This document shows positions 44,135-52,301 of a stretch of 64,000 bases of DNA, in pieces. Source of the DNA: Planctomycetaceae bacterium (GTDB lineage Bacteria; Planctomycetota; Planctomycetia; Pirellulales; Pirellulaceae); contig JAIYDN010000107.1 of assembly GCA_027487485.1 (NCBI GenBank), forward strand, positions 62,001-126,000. The letters run 5' to 3'. The notes under the pieces were generated by a model. The model ran no database searches and had not been told where the DNA came from. It saw nothing but the letters and a program-made list of their open reading frames with translations. The position numbers and the translations under genes are program-made. The first letter of the stretch is position 1. Each line of letters opens with the position of its first letter.

Positions 44135-45103
44135 ATGGGTCCGTCATGGGATAAAATGGAGAGCTTCGATTTCGTTCCTCTCGTTAGCTTGACCATGCCC
44201 AGCACAACTGCTCGACTTGCCCAGCAAGGCCTTATTCGGCCGCCCCATTTTTTGGCCGACAATGTCATGTACGAAACGATGATGGGCTCGATTGCCTATG
44301 GCGTTTCGACGGACCAGTCTGATCGCGACATTTATGGTTTCTGTGTTCCGCCGAAAGAAGCCGTGTTTCCCCATCTCGATGGTGAAATACCTGGTTTCGG
44401 CGAACCCAAGAAACGCTTCGAGCAGTTCCAAGCTTCGCACATTGATGACTCCAGCGCTCAAGGCGGCAAAGGAGTAAAATACGACCTGACCATTTATTCC
44501 TTCGTGAAGTACATGTCTCTTTGCATGGAATGCAATCCGAACATGATTGACTCACTTTTCACGCCTCACGAATGCGTTCTTCACATTACTCAGGTAGGCA
44601 CCATGGTCCGCGAAGCGCGGCATCTGTTTTTGCACAAAGGCTGCTGGCCCAAATTCAAAGGGTACGCCTATGCACAGCTACATAAGATGCGTGGCAAAAA
44701 CCCTATCGGTAAGCGGTTGGAATTGCAGAAAGAGTTTGGGTACGACGTCAAATATGCTTACCACATTGTGCGACTCCTTGGCGAGTGCGAACAAATTTTG
44801 ATGGATGGCAACATAGATCTACGGCGAGATCGTGAGCACCTGAAGGCGATTCGTCGTGGTGAAGTCCCCGAAGAAGACATCATGCACTGGGCATCAGAAA
44901 AGGAGAAGCACTTGGAGAGTCTGTATCATTCTTCAAAAATCCCCGACCATCCCGATGTGGTTAGCATTCGGCAGCTGCTGCTCAGGTGTCTGGAGCATCA
45001 CTACGGCTCGCTCGATGCCTGCGTGGTTCAAGTTGATCCGGCCGTTGCCGCATTGCGAGAGATTCGCGACATCGTAAATCGGGCTTCCAACGTCTTTCAA
45101 TAA
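44135..45103 (+). CDS. RlaP-like nucleotidyltransferase (RNA-repair DNA polymerase beta family)
   Basis: A 322-residue protein. The nucleotidyltransferase core is MMGSIAYGVSTDQSDRDIYG: GS at 51-52 and metal Asp 63 and 65. This GSxAYG...SDxDxxG form is that of the RlaP family, which is often found beside RNA ligases and 2',3'-phosphate processing enzymes. A helical C-terminal part (MIDSLFTPHECVLH, FGYDVKYAYHIVRLLGECEQ) also fits. No RNA ligase or RtcB lies nearby; the DJ-1 gene ends 27 bp upstream. Substrate unknown. Confidence 0.82.
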   Translation: MGPSWDKMESFDFVPLVSLTMPSTTARLAQQGLIRPPHFLADNVMYETMMGSIAYGVSTDQSDRDIYGFCVPPKEAVFPHLDGEIPGFGEPKKRFEQFQASHIDDSSAQGGKGVKYDLTIYSFVKYMSLCMECNPNMIDSLFTPHECVLHITQVGTMVREARHLFLHKGCWPKFKGYAYAQLHKMRGKNPIGKRLELQKEFGYDVKYAYHIVRLLGECEQILMDGNIDLRRDREHLKAIRRGEVPEEDIMHWASEKEKHLESLYHSSKIPDHPDVVSIRQLLLRCLEHHYGSLDACVVQVDPAVAALREIRDIVNRASNVFQ

Positions 45104-45334
45104 TGCTGAATTGGATTCTCCGTGGTTCGTCCCGAAACGCTTCTGCAAACTTACCAACGTGGATTTCAAGTGCTCTAAAGCATGGAAGTTTTTGCAGTCG
45201 CTCCGACAAATCCGAAGAGAAGCGGTTATGCAGAGCCAATCTGCGAGGAAAGTCAAGAAAGGCTCAGGGGGGATGGCGTTAGCGGTGACAAAGAGACGTC
45301 ACTTAATCAATCGATTTTCGCAAGGTTTTTGTGG

Positions 45335-45374
45335 TTGGTGCGGTTTTTGCGTCAGCAGTTGGCACGATTTTTGT
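45335..45374 (+). promoter_or_regulatory. Tandem sigma-54-like promoter elements before htrA
   Basis: Two sites fit the -24/-12 pattern TGGCAC-N5-TTGC: TGGTGC (45336..45341), five bases, TTGC (45347..45350); and TGGCAC (45360..45365), five bases, TTGT (45371..45374). They are 24 bp apart. The start codon is at 45454, so a transcript from the second would have a leader of about 70 bases. Each match departs from consensus at one or two bases. The left part of the gene-free stretch (45104..45334) shows nothing else. Confidence 0.4.
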
Positions 45375-45453
45375 AGGTGAGCCGTGCTGGTGTTTTCTGC
45401 GTAAGTCATTTTGACAACGCAATTCAAACCTTTAAATCAAACGAGCCAGGAAA

Positions 45454-46983
45454 ATGTATCGACCTCTCGAAGCTTGGAAACTATGCGCCCTTTCGCTTTT
45501 GTTTGGGGCGCCGATTGGATATTGGTTAGCGTCTAGCCCGTCGGCCACCCACTCTCCCGTTTATGCCCAGCAAGTTACGGATGCACAGTCTGCAAAAAAT
45601 GGCCTGGAGCTTTCCGCTAGCGTCGCCAGCGCGGATCAGCTTTCCAAGGTTTTCCGCGACGTGTCGAAATCGCTCAAGCCTTCCGTGGTCAGCATTAAAA
45701 ACATTGTTGAGCAGCGAGTACGCGTAGGACGATCGCGAGGCAATTTGAATTTGCCGCCCGAATGGGAGAAGCTCTTAGGCCCGCAGGTCAATGACTTTGA
45801 CGGCGATTCTTCCGGTGGTGAGATCCGGCGAGGCCGCGTCGACAACGGCTTAGGCTCGGGAGTCATCGTGCGTGAAGATGGTTATATTCTAACGAACAAC
45901 CATGTGGTCAAAGGTGCGAGTGTCCTTGAGGTCGTGCTCAGCGACGATCGCAAGATGGAAGCCAAAGTGATTGGAACTGACGAACGCACCGACCTTGCGG
46001 TGTTGAAGATCGACGCAACCGGACTGGTTGCTGCGAAGCTCGGCAGTTCGGGTGATATGGAAGTAGGGGACTGGGTGATCGCTATCGGCAGCCCGTTCGG
46101 TTTGGCTCAAACCGTAACGGCCGGAATCGTGAGTGCCACGAATCGGAACGACCAAGGCATTACGCTTTACGACAATTTCATCCAGACGGATGCAGCCATC
46201 AATCCTGGAAACAGCGGCGGGCCGCTCTTAAATCTTCGGGGGGAAGTAATCGGCATCAACACGGCGATTGCGTCGCGAAGCGGTGGATACAATGGGATTT
46301 GCTTTGCGGTCCCAAGCGATACTGCTCAGAGGATTTTAGGGGATCTGATTTCCAAAGGACGCGTAACGCGTGGGTTCATCGGCGTGGCGCCGGAAACGCT
46401 AACGCCTGAAATCGCACAGCAATTGTCATTGCCACCGGACCTGAAGGGCGCCTTAGTAACCTCCGTCAACAAAAACACGCCAGCCGACAAAGCTGGTATT
46501 CAACGAGGGGATGTTATTACGGCGATCAACAACAAACCAGTTATCTCTGGTTCCGACATGCGGCGAGCGATTGGCGAGTCGAAACCGGGCAGCCAAGTCC
46601 GCGTCACCATTATGCGAGACAACAAACCAACCGATCTTTTGATTCAAGTCGGTGAACTGGACGAGAAGGCACTTGCTGCGTCCATGGAATCTCGCGAAAT
46701 TCTTGGTATCCAAGTTGGCGAAGTTTCCGACGAAACTCGGGAAGAATTCGGCCTGGAGGCTGGTGAAGGAGTCGAAGTGAAGGGAATCAACCGCCGCAGC
46801 CCACTTGCAACCCGGATCCCACCAGGGGTCGTGATCCTGTCGGTCAACGGAAAGAAAGTCAATAATGTTGATGAATTTTCGGATGCGGTGGAACGAGCCT
46901 TGACGGACGGGTCCAGCGGGCAAATCAAAATGGTCATTCGAGATGCGGAATCGGACAAAATGTTCCAAATTCGCATTCGATAA
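45454..46983 (+). CDS. HtrA/DegP-type serine protease with PDZ domains
   Basis: A 509-residue envelope protease. A signal or anchor segment (LCALSLLFGAPIGYWLA) is followed by the trypsin-like domain with intact triad: His 150 in TNNHVVKGAS, Asp 180 in ERTDLAVLKID and Ser 254 in NPGNSGGPLLNLRG. Two PDZ domains follow: LVTSVNKNTPADKAGIQRGD (about 345-395) and VEVKGINRRSPLATRIPPG (about 440-505). It degrades or refolds damaged exported proteins. An RVRVGRSRGNLN segment before the domain is the LA-type loop. A terminator lies just downstream. Confidence 0.94.
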   Translation: MYRPLEAWKLCALSLLFGAPIGYWLASSPSATHSPVYAQQVTDAQSAKNGLELSASVASADQLSKVFRDVSKSLKPSVVSIKNIVEQRVRVGRSRGNLNLPPEWEKLLGPQVNDFDGDSSGGEIRRGRVDNGLGSGVIVREDGYILTNNHVVKGASVLEVVLSDDRKMEAKVIGTDERTDLAVLKIDATGLVAAKLGSSGDMEVGDWVIAIGSPFGLAQTVTAGIVSATNRNDQGITLYDNFIQTDAAINPGNSGGPLLNLRGEVIGINTAIASRSGGYNGICFAVPSDTAQRILGDLISKGRVTRGFIGVAPETLTPEIAQQLSLPPDLKGALVTSVNKNTPADKAGIQRGDVITAINNKPVISGSDMRRAIGESKPGSQVRVTIMRDNKPTDLLIQVGELDEKALAASMESREILGIQVGEVSDETREEFGLEAGEGVEVKGINRRSPLATRIPPGVVILSVNGKKVNNVDEFSDAVERALTDGSSGQIKMVIRDAESDKMFQIRIR

Positions 46984-47021
46984 TCGAGTGTTGTTCGGCA
47001 AGAAAACCTGTTACATTACTG

Positions 47022-47065
47022 AGCGGTCGTGTTTCGCATGAAGAAACGCGACCGCTTTGTTTTTG
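47022..47065 (+). terminator. Rho-independent terminator after htrA
   Basis: AGCGGTCGTGTTTC and GAAACGCGACCGCT pair over 14 bases (one G-U pair) around a short loop, followed by TTGTTTTT. It lies 38 bp past the stop at 46983 and separates htrA from the metalloprotease gene. Confidence 0.9.
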
Positions 47066-47146
47066 ACGATGGAAAATGCCTTAAGAATTTTCCTTCGTTT
47101 TACCTGTTTCTTTTTTATTGTGGCCACTAGTTAAGGAAGCGTTCGT

Positions 47147-48022
47147 ATGCGTTGGGAAGGTAGAGAGCAGTCAGCGAACGTGGAGGATCGACGTGGAATG
47201 GCAATGAACGCTGGCGGCATGGTCGCCGGCGGCGGCATTGGTACTCTGCTTCTGATTTTGATTATGACTTTTCTGGGGGCGAACCCAGCTAAGCTGATGG
47301 AAGAGGTGGGGCAGCAGCAGCCACAAAACAAGCAACAAACCAGCATCAATCCAGCCGACGATCGAGACGCGCCGTTGAAGGAGTTTGTCTCGGTGGTGAT
47401 GCGAGATACGGAAGACGTCTGGGGCAAGTTGTTTCGCGAGCAAATTTCGGCTCGTTATCAAGAGCCAAAATTGGTACTGTTCAAAGGACAAGTGCGTTCG
47501 GCTTGCGGTGCGGCGACAGCTTCGGTGGGACCATTTTATTGTCCCGGTGATAGTAACGTGTACCTTGATTTTGATTTCTTCCGAGATCTAAAGAACGATC
47601 TCAAGGCTCCTGGCGATTTTGCAATGGCGTATGTTATCGCTCATGAAGTCGGGCATCACGTCCAGAATCTGCTTGGGCTTTCTGCGAAAGTTCAAAGCAT
47701 GCAAAACCGAGCTGGCAAGAAAGAAAGCAATGAGCTTAGCGTGAGATTGGAATTGCAAGCCGATTACTTGGCTGGCGTTTGGGCTCATCATGCTCAATCG
47801 CAAAAGAAAATTCTCCAGGAAGGCGATATCGAAGAAGCCATCAATGCCGCGAGCAAGATTGGCGATGACACGCTTCAAAAGCGGGCTCAAGGCAGGGTCA
47901 TGCCGGACTTGTTCACGCACGGCACATCGAAACAGCGAGTGACTTGGTTTTCTCGCGGTTTCAAGTCTGGCGATGTCCAAGGGATGATGCAACCTTTTGA
48001 GCTTCCCTACGACCAGCTCTAG
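47147..48022 (+). CDS. ypfJ: YpfJ-type neutral zinc metallopeptidase
   Basis: A 291-residue protein of the YpfJ/PF04228 family. It starts MRWEGREQSANVEDRRG, the family's usual N-terminus, followed by one membrane helix (GIGTLLLILIMTFLG). The zinc site is HEVGHH at about residue 166 with the downstream ELQADYLAGVWAHH carrying the third ligand. The block CGAATASVGPFYCPGDSNVY also matches the family. It is predicted to face the periplasm. Substrates unknown. It has its own promoter because of the terminator upstream. Confidence 0.93.
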   Translation: MRWEGREQSANVEDRRGMAMNAGGMVAGGGIGTLLLILIMTFLGANPAKLMEEVGQQQPQNKQQTSINPADDRDAPLKEFVSVVMRDTEDVWGKLFREQISARYQEPKLVLFKGQVRSACGAATASVGPFYCPGDSNVYLDFDFFRDLKNDLKAPGDFAMAYVIAHEVGHHVQNLLGLSAKVQSMQNRAGKKESNELSVRLELQADYLAGVWAHHAQSQKKILQEGDIEEAINAASKIGDDTLQKRAQGRVMPDLFTHGTSKQRVTWFSRGFKSGDVQGMMQPFELPYDQL

Positions 48023-48098
48023 CATGGTGTTTCGTCGATGTCGTTTGCATCCGTGGCTAACCACTGAATGATCCGTTTTACTCCCTAGGTAATCTTGC

Positions 48099-48743
48099 AT
48101 GGCCGTTCGCATACCTGTTGTAGTCAGCCAAAGCGAAAGACGCTCGGGCGCAATGGCAGACTACGAAGAACAATTGATCACTCGATTGATTTTCGAGAAT
48201 GGTCTGGACGCCACCTTGGTTGCGGACTTGAAGTCCATCGGAATCGACACCACCGACCATCTTTGCATCGAAGGTTTGAAGGGTGATTTTGCGATAGCCA
48301 CTTGGGAATCCAAGGATTATGTATGCGAGCATTTGCATCGGCTGGGTGTGGAGTCGGTCGATCTCGTCCCGACGGATGGAAGCCCCAAGCACAGCTCCCA
48401 TCGGAACGGGCAGCCTGCAAAGACGATCTTCTTTATTGCACTTTCTACCAGCATTCCGATCGAGAAAACGATCAGCGTCCTACAGGGGCTTCGCGAGGCT
48501 CGATCCGTTCCTGTGTTTTCGCTTGGTGGCATCAAGCAGAGACCAGAACCTTCGCCAGCCACGACATTGAAACCGAATGTGGTATCAATATCCCCGCTCG
48601 TTTCCCAAGCGTCCTTAAAATCCAACCAAGATGCTTCACCGACGAACGAACAGTCGAACTTAAGCATTGCGAATTTGGAACACGATGACTCGTTTCCCGA
48701 GATCGACCAGCTCATGCTGGATCTCGACCGATTTGAACTCTAA
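48099..48743 (+). CDS. Protein of unknown function
   Basis: A 214-residue soluble protein. The N-terminal half is mixed alpha/beta (LITRLIFENGLDATLVADLK, TIFFIALSTSIPIEKTISVL), the C-terminal third is disordered and Ser/Pro-rich, and the end is an acidic helix (EIDQLMLDLDRFEL). It lies 76 bp after ypfJ and 12 bp before the 743-residue gene, so probably in one transcript with it. I do not recognise the family; it appears lineage-specific. Confidence 0.65.
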   Translation: MAVRIPVVVSQSERRSGAMADYEEQLITRLIFENGLDATLVADLKSIGIDTTDHLCIEGLKGDFAIATWESKDYVCEHLHRLGVESVDLVPTDGSPKHSSHRNGQPAKTIFFIALSTSIPIEKTISVLQGLREARSVPVFSLGGIKQRPEPSPATTLKPNVVSISPLVSQASLKSNQDASPTNEQSNLSIANLEHDDSFPEIDQLMLDLDRFEL

Positions 48744-48755
48744 ACGGAGAAACCC

Positions 48756-50987
48756 ATGAAGGTGTTGCAGTCCACTAAGATCTTTCGAGCGACCTGGTTG
48801 ATGTTTGTCTTTTCAGGCGTTTGTATCAGTGCCTTTCCAAGCCGTGCCGATGCGCAAAGCGATTCCGAACTGAAGTCACTGAAGCTGGTCCCCAAAGACG
48901 CCGATTTTCTTTACGGCTCATTCCGATTGCCTGAACAATGGAACCGGCTTTCGACCGGTCCAGTGGCAACCAGCTTCATGAAGCTGCCATCGGTCGTGAA
49001 AATCTTGACGCAATTTAAAACGGAATGGAAGGAACGTGAGGCGGTTGGTTCTAACATTCGCGTCGCTCTGGAAAATGGAAATGTCCAAGATGCATTGGCG
49101 TTCTTGCGGGAACTTACTTCTTCCGAGCTGTTTCTGTTTGGCGACAAAAATTTCTCGTCGATGAATTTGCGCATAGCCAAAATCAACGATGAAATGGCAA
49201 GCTTGATGGCATCAGGTTTGGATGACAGCGAAGAGCAAACGCAACTGATTGCAACCAAATGGATCGAGGGATTGAAGGGGATGACCATTCCCACCCTTGT
49301 TATGGGAGCGCGATGCGACGATACCGATCTGGCCCTGGGTAAGATCGATCAATTGGAAGTGCCCGTTTTTGCTCTCAAGCAGATTCCAGATGCTGCACCG
49401 TTCTTGCACAGCCTGAATCGAATCGAGGATAAACGTGGCGACCGGTTACAATGGGTTATCTCTGGCTCCCAGATACCGTGGGACGTTATTCCGACCAATG
49501 ATGATTTTGATGAAGAGATGCGAGACACGGTCAAGGAAGCCTTGGATCCAGTCACCTTTACCCTCACGATTGGGTTGTTTGATGGTAACTTTATCGTTGC
49601 TCTAAGCCCGACTCCGGAAGCCCTTCTGGAACTCGGGAAAGGTGAATCGATTCTTGAGCATCCCGACATGAAACCGGTCGTCGACGCAATGAGCAAGCCT
49701 TTGATAGGAATTGCTTATTCCTCCGATGCATTGGCTGATTCCACCTTCACGTCGACGTATAAGAATTTCTTCTCCCGTAATCTTGCCGGCGCCAGCATGC
49801 AGATCTCGTCGCAACTGGAAGAAGACAGCGAAATCAAGGACTTCTTGGAGGACTTTTCGAGCGACTTGGCATGGATGGATGAAGCGATCGCAAAATTTGT
49901 TCCTAAATTCCAAGGTGCACTTTCCTTAACCTTCCTGACGGATGACGGTTGGGAACGGCACGACCATCTTCGAACGAAAGATGTTCTCTTGGACACCAGT
50001 TCCAAGCTCGCCACCTTGGAGCATGTAGGTGGAGACCCACTGATGATGGTTGCCACCAAGCTTCAAGACCACCCCGAGTATTTTCAATTGATTCGAAAAA
50101 TCGTCCAGAAGGCCAAGTTGCGTTTCGATGAGGCCGTCGAAGTCGACTGGAGCGAATTGAATGAGGATGAAGATATTCAAGACAGGCTGCAACAAGCGAA
50201 GCAGGCGGTCGAGATGGCTTGGCCCTTCTTGGTCCGAGTCGCCGATGCATGGGAAAAGAAATTCTTGCCTTCGATGTCGGGCGAACATGCAATCATCCTC
50301 AGTGCCGGAAACCTGGCTGCTGAACAATGGGTCAAGGATATGCCACCAGCGTCGGAACCCTTGCCTTTGATCGAACTAGCCACAGTGACGGGGCTCAAGG
50401 ACAAGTCTTTGTTTCAAAGCGGGTTCGAAGATCTGTTTGGCTTGTGTGACGAAATCGTTGAAATGATTCGAAAGCAAGATCCCAATGCGGTGCCCGCAGG
50501 CTACTCGATTCCGCGTCCAACCCAATCCACATCTGCGCAAGGTGAAAAATTTGGGTATCCCATTCCGGCCGATTGCCCCGTCCCTAAAGACATGATGCCG
50601 CAAATGCTGTTTAGCGGGGAGTTCGCCGTGGGAACTTATTCCGACAAGCAAGCGGTAGCCCTGATGACAGCGACTCCGTTGAAGATCGGCCAGGGGGTTA
50701 TTGACCCATCGGCCAATCAGGCCAACGCGTCGTACGTTTCCTTTGGAAGACTGTTTCAATTCGCTTCTCCTTGGCTGCGTTACGCTATGAGCCAATCGAT
50801 GGAAAACCTAAACGACTCGGTTCTGGACCCATCGATGCCTGAAGATTTTGCGAATTACGAACTGACCGGAAACGACGTTCTTGCCATGTTCGGCGTGCTG
50901 GGACAAATCGGGGATTTATCCAGCAGCACTACCTCCAATGGTTCGGGCGGCACCGTCACCCGTTCTGTATATCGACAAGCGAAGTAG
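48756..50987 (+). CDS. Large secreted protein of unknown function
   Basis: A 743-residue protein with a signal peptide (FRATWLMFVFSGVCISAFPSRADAQ). The mature part has LVPKDADFLYGSFRLPEQWN at its start, then repeated alpha/beta blocks such as FTLTIGLFDGNFIVALSPTP, which resemble DUF3352-type proteins where an inhibitor-like domain is repeated. The C-terminus is Ser/Gly-rich (SSSTTSNGSGGTVTRSVYRQ). An ATG with GGAGAAA upstream gives a clear start. It precedes the Rid gene by 16 bp. No enzyme motif seen. Confidence 0.7.
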   Translation: MKVLQSTKIFRATWLMFVFSGVCISAFPSRADAQSDSELKSLKLVPKDADFLYGSFRLPEQWNRLSTGPVATSFMKLPSVVKILTQFKTEWKEREAVGSNIRVALENGNVQDALAFLRELTSSELFLFGDKNFSSMNLRIAKINDEMASLMASGLDDSEEQTQLIATKWIEGLKGMTIPTLVMGARCDDTDLALGKIDQLEVPVFALKQIPDAAPFLHSLNRIEDKRGDRLQWVISGSQIPWDVIPTNDDFDEEMRDTVKEALDPVTFTLTIGLFDGNFIVALSPTPEALLELGKGESILEHPDMKPVVDAMSKPLIGIAYSSDALADSTFTSTYKNFFSRNLAGASMQISSQLEEDSEIKDFLEDFSSDLAWMDEAIAKFVPKFQGALSLTFLTDDGWERHDHLRTKDVLLDTSSKLATLEHVGGDPLMMVATKLQDHPEYFQLIRKIVQKAKLRFDEAVEVDWSELNEDEDIQDRLQQAKQAVEMAWPFLVRVADAWEKKFLPSMSGEHAIILSAGNLAAEQWVKDMPPASEPLPLIELATVTGLKDKSLFQSGFEDLFGLCDEIVEMIRKQDPNAVPAGYSIPRPTQSTSAQGEKFGYPIPADCPVPKDMMPQMLFSGEFAVGTYSDKQAVALMTATPLKIGQGVIDPSANQANASYVSFGRLFQFASPWLRYAMSQSMENLNDSVLDPSMPEDFANYELTGNDVLAMFGVLGQIGDLSSSTTSNGSGGTVTRSVYRQAK

Positions 50988-51003
50988 CAGAAAGAGATTG
51001 AGT

Positions 51004-51360
51004 ATGAACAGGATCGTAAGGCACGGTGTTACTTCACGCTGGTCCGACGCCGTGGTGCATGGCGGCGTTGGCTATTTTGTCGAGGTGCCGGACGATCCTG
51101 GTTTGGACTGCGAGGGCCAGTTTCGCCAAGTGCTTCAGCAAGTGGAGAAACGGCTAGAGCAGATCGGCAGTGACATGCAGCATTTGCTGCAAGTGGTCAT
51201 ATATCTACCCGACCCAAGCGACCTGACCTGTTTTAACGAGATATGGGACGCTTGGGTTCCATCCGGGCACGCTCCTTCAAGAGCGTGTATTCATGCAGCG
51301 TTAGCAGCTCCAGGCTACCGCGTCGAATTGGTCATCACGGCTGCGTTGATAGCTGAATAA
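51004..51360 (+). CDS. Rid-family protein (YoaB-like)
   Basis: A 118-residue protein from the ATG at 51004 (MNRIVRHGVTSRWSDAVVHG); a longer upstream frame overlaps the previous gene out of frame and is rejected. It has the YjgF/RidA fold, closest to YoaB: RWSDAVVHGGVGYFVEVPDD, LQVVIYLPDPSDLTCFNEIW and the ligand-binding GHAPSRACIHAAL with the conserved Arg. Rid proteins hydrolyse reactive imines or enamines made by PLP enzymes. Two such PLP enzymes are in this window (29800, 31068), though far away. Confidence 0.88.
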   Translation: MNRIVRHGVTSRWSDAVVHGGVGYFVEVPDDPGLDCEGQFRQVLQQVEKRLEQIGSDMQHLLQVVIYLPDPSDLTCFNEIWDAWVPSGHAPSRACIHAALAAPGYRVELVITAALIAE

Positions 51361-51518
51361 CAGGCAAACAGCCTTCCTGCCTCACAGTGATCACATCGTG
51401 AGAATTGCGAACTGAGGATTGCCATGTTTTCGATACTAGACCCAAGTCGTGTATGGAAAACTTCGGAAGCACAGCACGTGCAAAATCTGATCCGTCGTAA
51501 CTCTTTGGTTCAGGCAGA

Positions 51519-52301
51519 TTATCGAATGCGTCGCAGGTCGGGATATAGCGATTTCGCTCCGTCGGATCGAAGGAATGTTCGCTTCTGATATCCTGTCCGC
51601 ATGCGCCATGCAAGTTCGCTCAGGAATAGAAATACTCCGATCATGATGACGATCAAAGTAGGCCCAGGCCAAAGAACTTGCTTGTTGGCCAACGTCCAAT
51701 TGAACCATGGTTCGGATTCCAGTGTCCAGGGCTGGTGTCCGAGTAGAAACAAGGAAAACAGCACGAAAATCAGTATCTTCACGCCGTAAAAAGCAACTCG
51801 GAATATCCATTTGATATCTGTCTCGGGTGCTAGCACAACAGCCGAGTTTCCAACCGAATCCATCGCGATGACGAATAGAATCCAATCCAAGAATTTCCTG
51901 CGAATCTCTTGATAACGACTGGCAAAAGCAAGAAAGCACATTGCAAGGATGACGGTAGTGATCGATTCCAACGACAGATCCAGTTGCGATTTTGATCGAT
52001 CCCGAAAACTCCAGCATAAAACCAATCCAAGCAGTAGTACTGCTACATTGGACCTGGATGTCAAAAAGACCAAAGCAGCGATCATCGTCAATCGCAAGCT
52101 AAGCCAGATCGGCAACGAGCCTACAAACAGGACGTCGATAGCCGCCCCAGTGACTAGCAGCATAAAAACGCTACATGCGAGCTCTGCAGGTTTCCGCCAT
52201 TCGTTGCTGTCGGCCATGCCCATTGCTCCCGATGGTGCAGCCTCAGGGGGAATGTCCCCAGGTGCAATTATTTGTATTGGACCATTGTGTTCATCGCTCA
52301 T
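51519..52301 (-). CDS. Multi-span membrane protein coupled to DUF58
   Basis: A 260-residue protein with a polar N-terminus and about six hydrophobic helices, including ACSVFMLLVTGAAIDVLFVG, LRLTMIAALVFLTS, ITTVILAMCFLAFA and TLIVIMIGVFLFLSELAW. It overlaps the DUF58 gene by 4 bp. In MoxR/DUF58 operons the next gene is usually a membrane transglutaminase; no such domain is visible here, so this may replace it or be a shorter membrane partner. Family not recognised. Confidence 0.72.
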   Translation of the reverse strand: MSDEHNGPIQIIAPGDIPPEAAPSGAMGMADSNEWRKPAELACSVFMLLVTGAAIDVLFVGSLPIWLSLRLTMIAALVFLTSRSNVAVLLLGLVLCWSFRDRSKSQLDLSLESITTVILAMCFLAFASRYQEIRRKFLDWILFVIAMDSVGNSAVVLAPETDIKWIFRVAFYGVKILIFVLFSLFLLGHQPWTLESEPWFNWTLANKQVLWPGPTLIVIMIGVFLFLSELAWRMRTGYQKRTFLRSDGAKSLYPDLRRIR

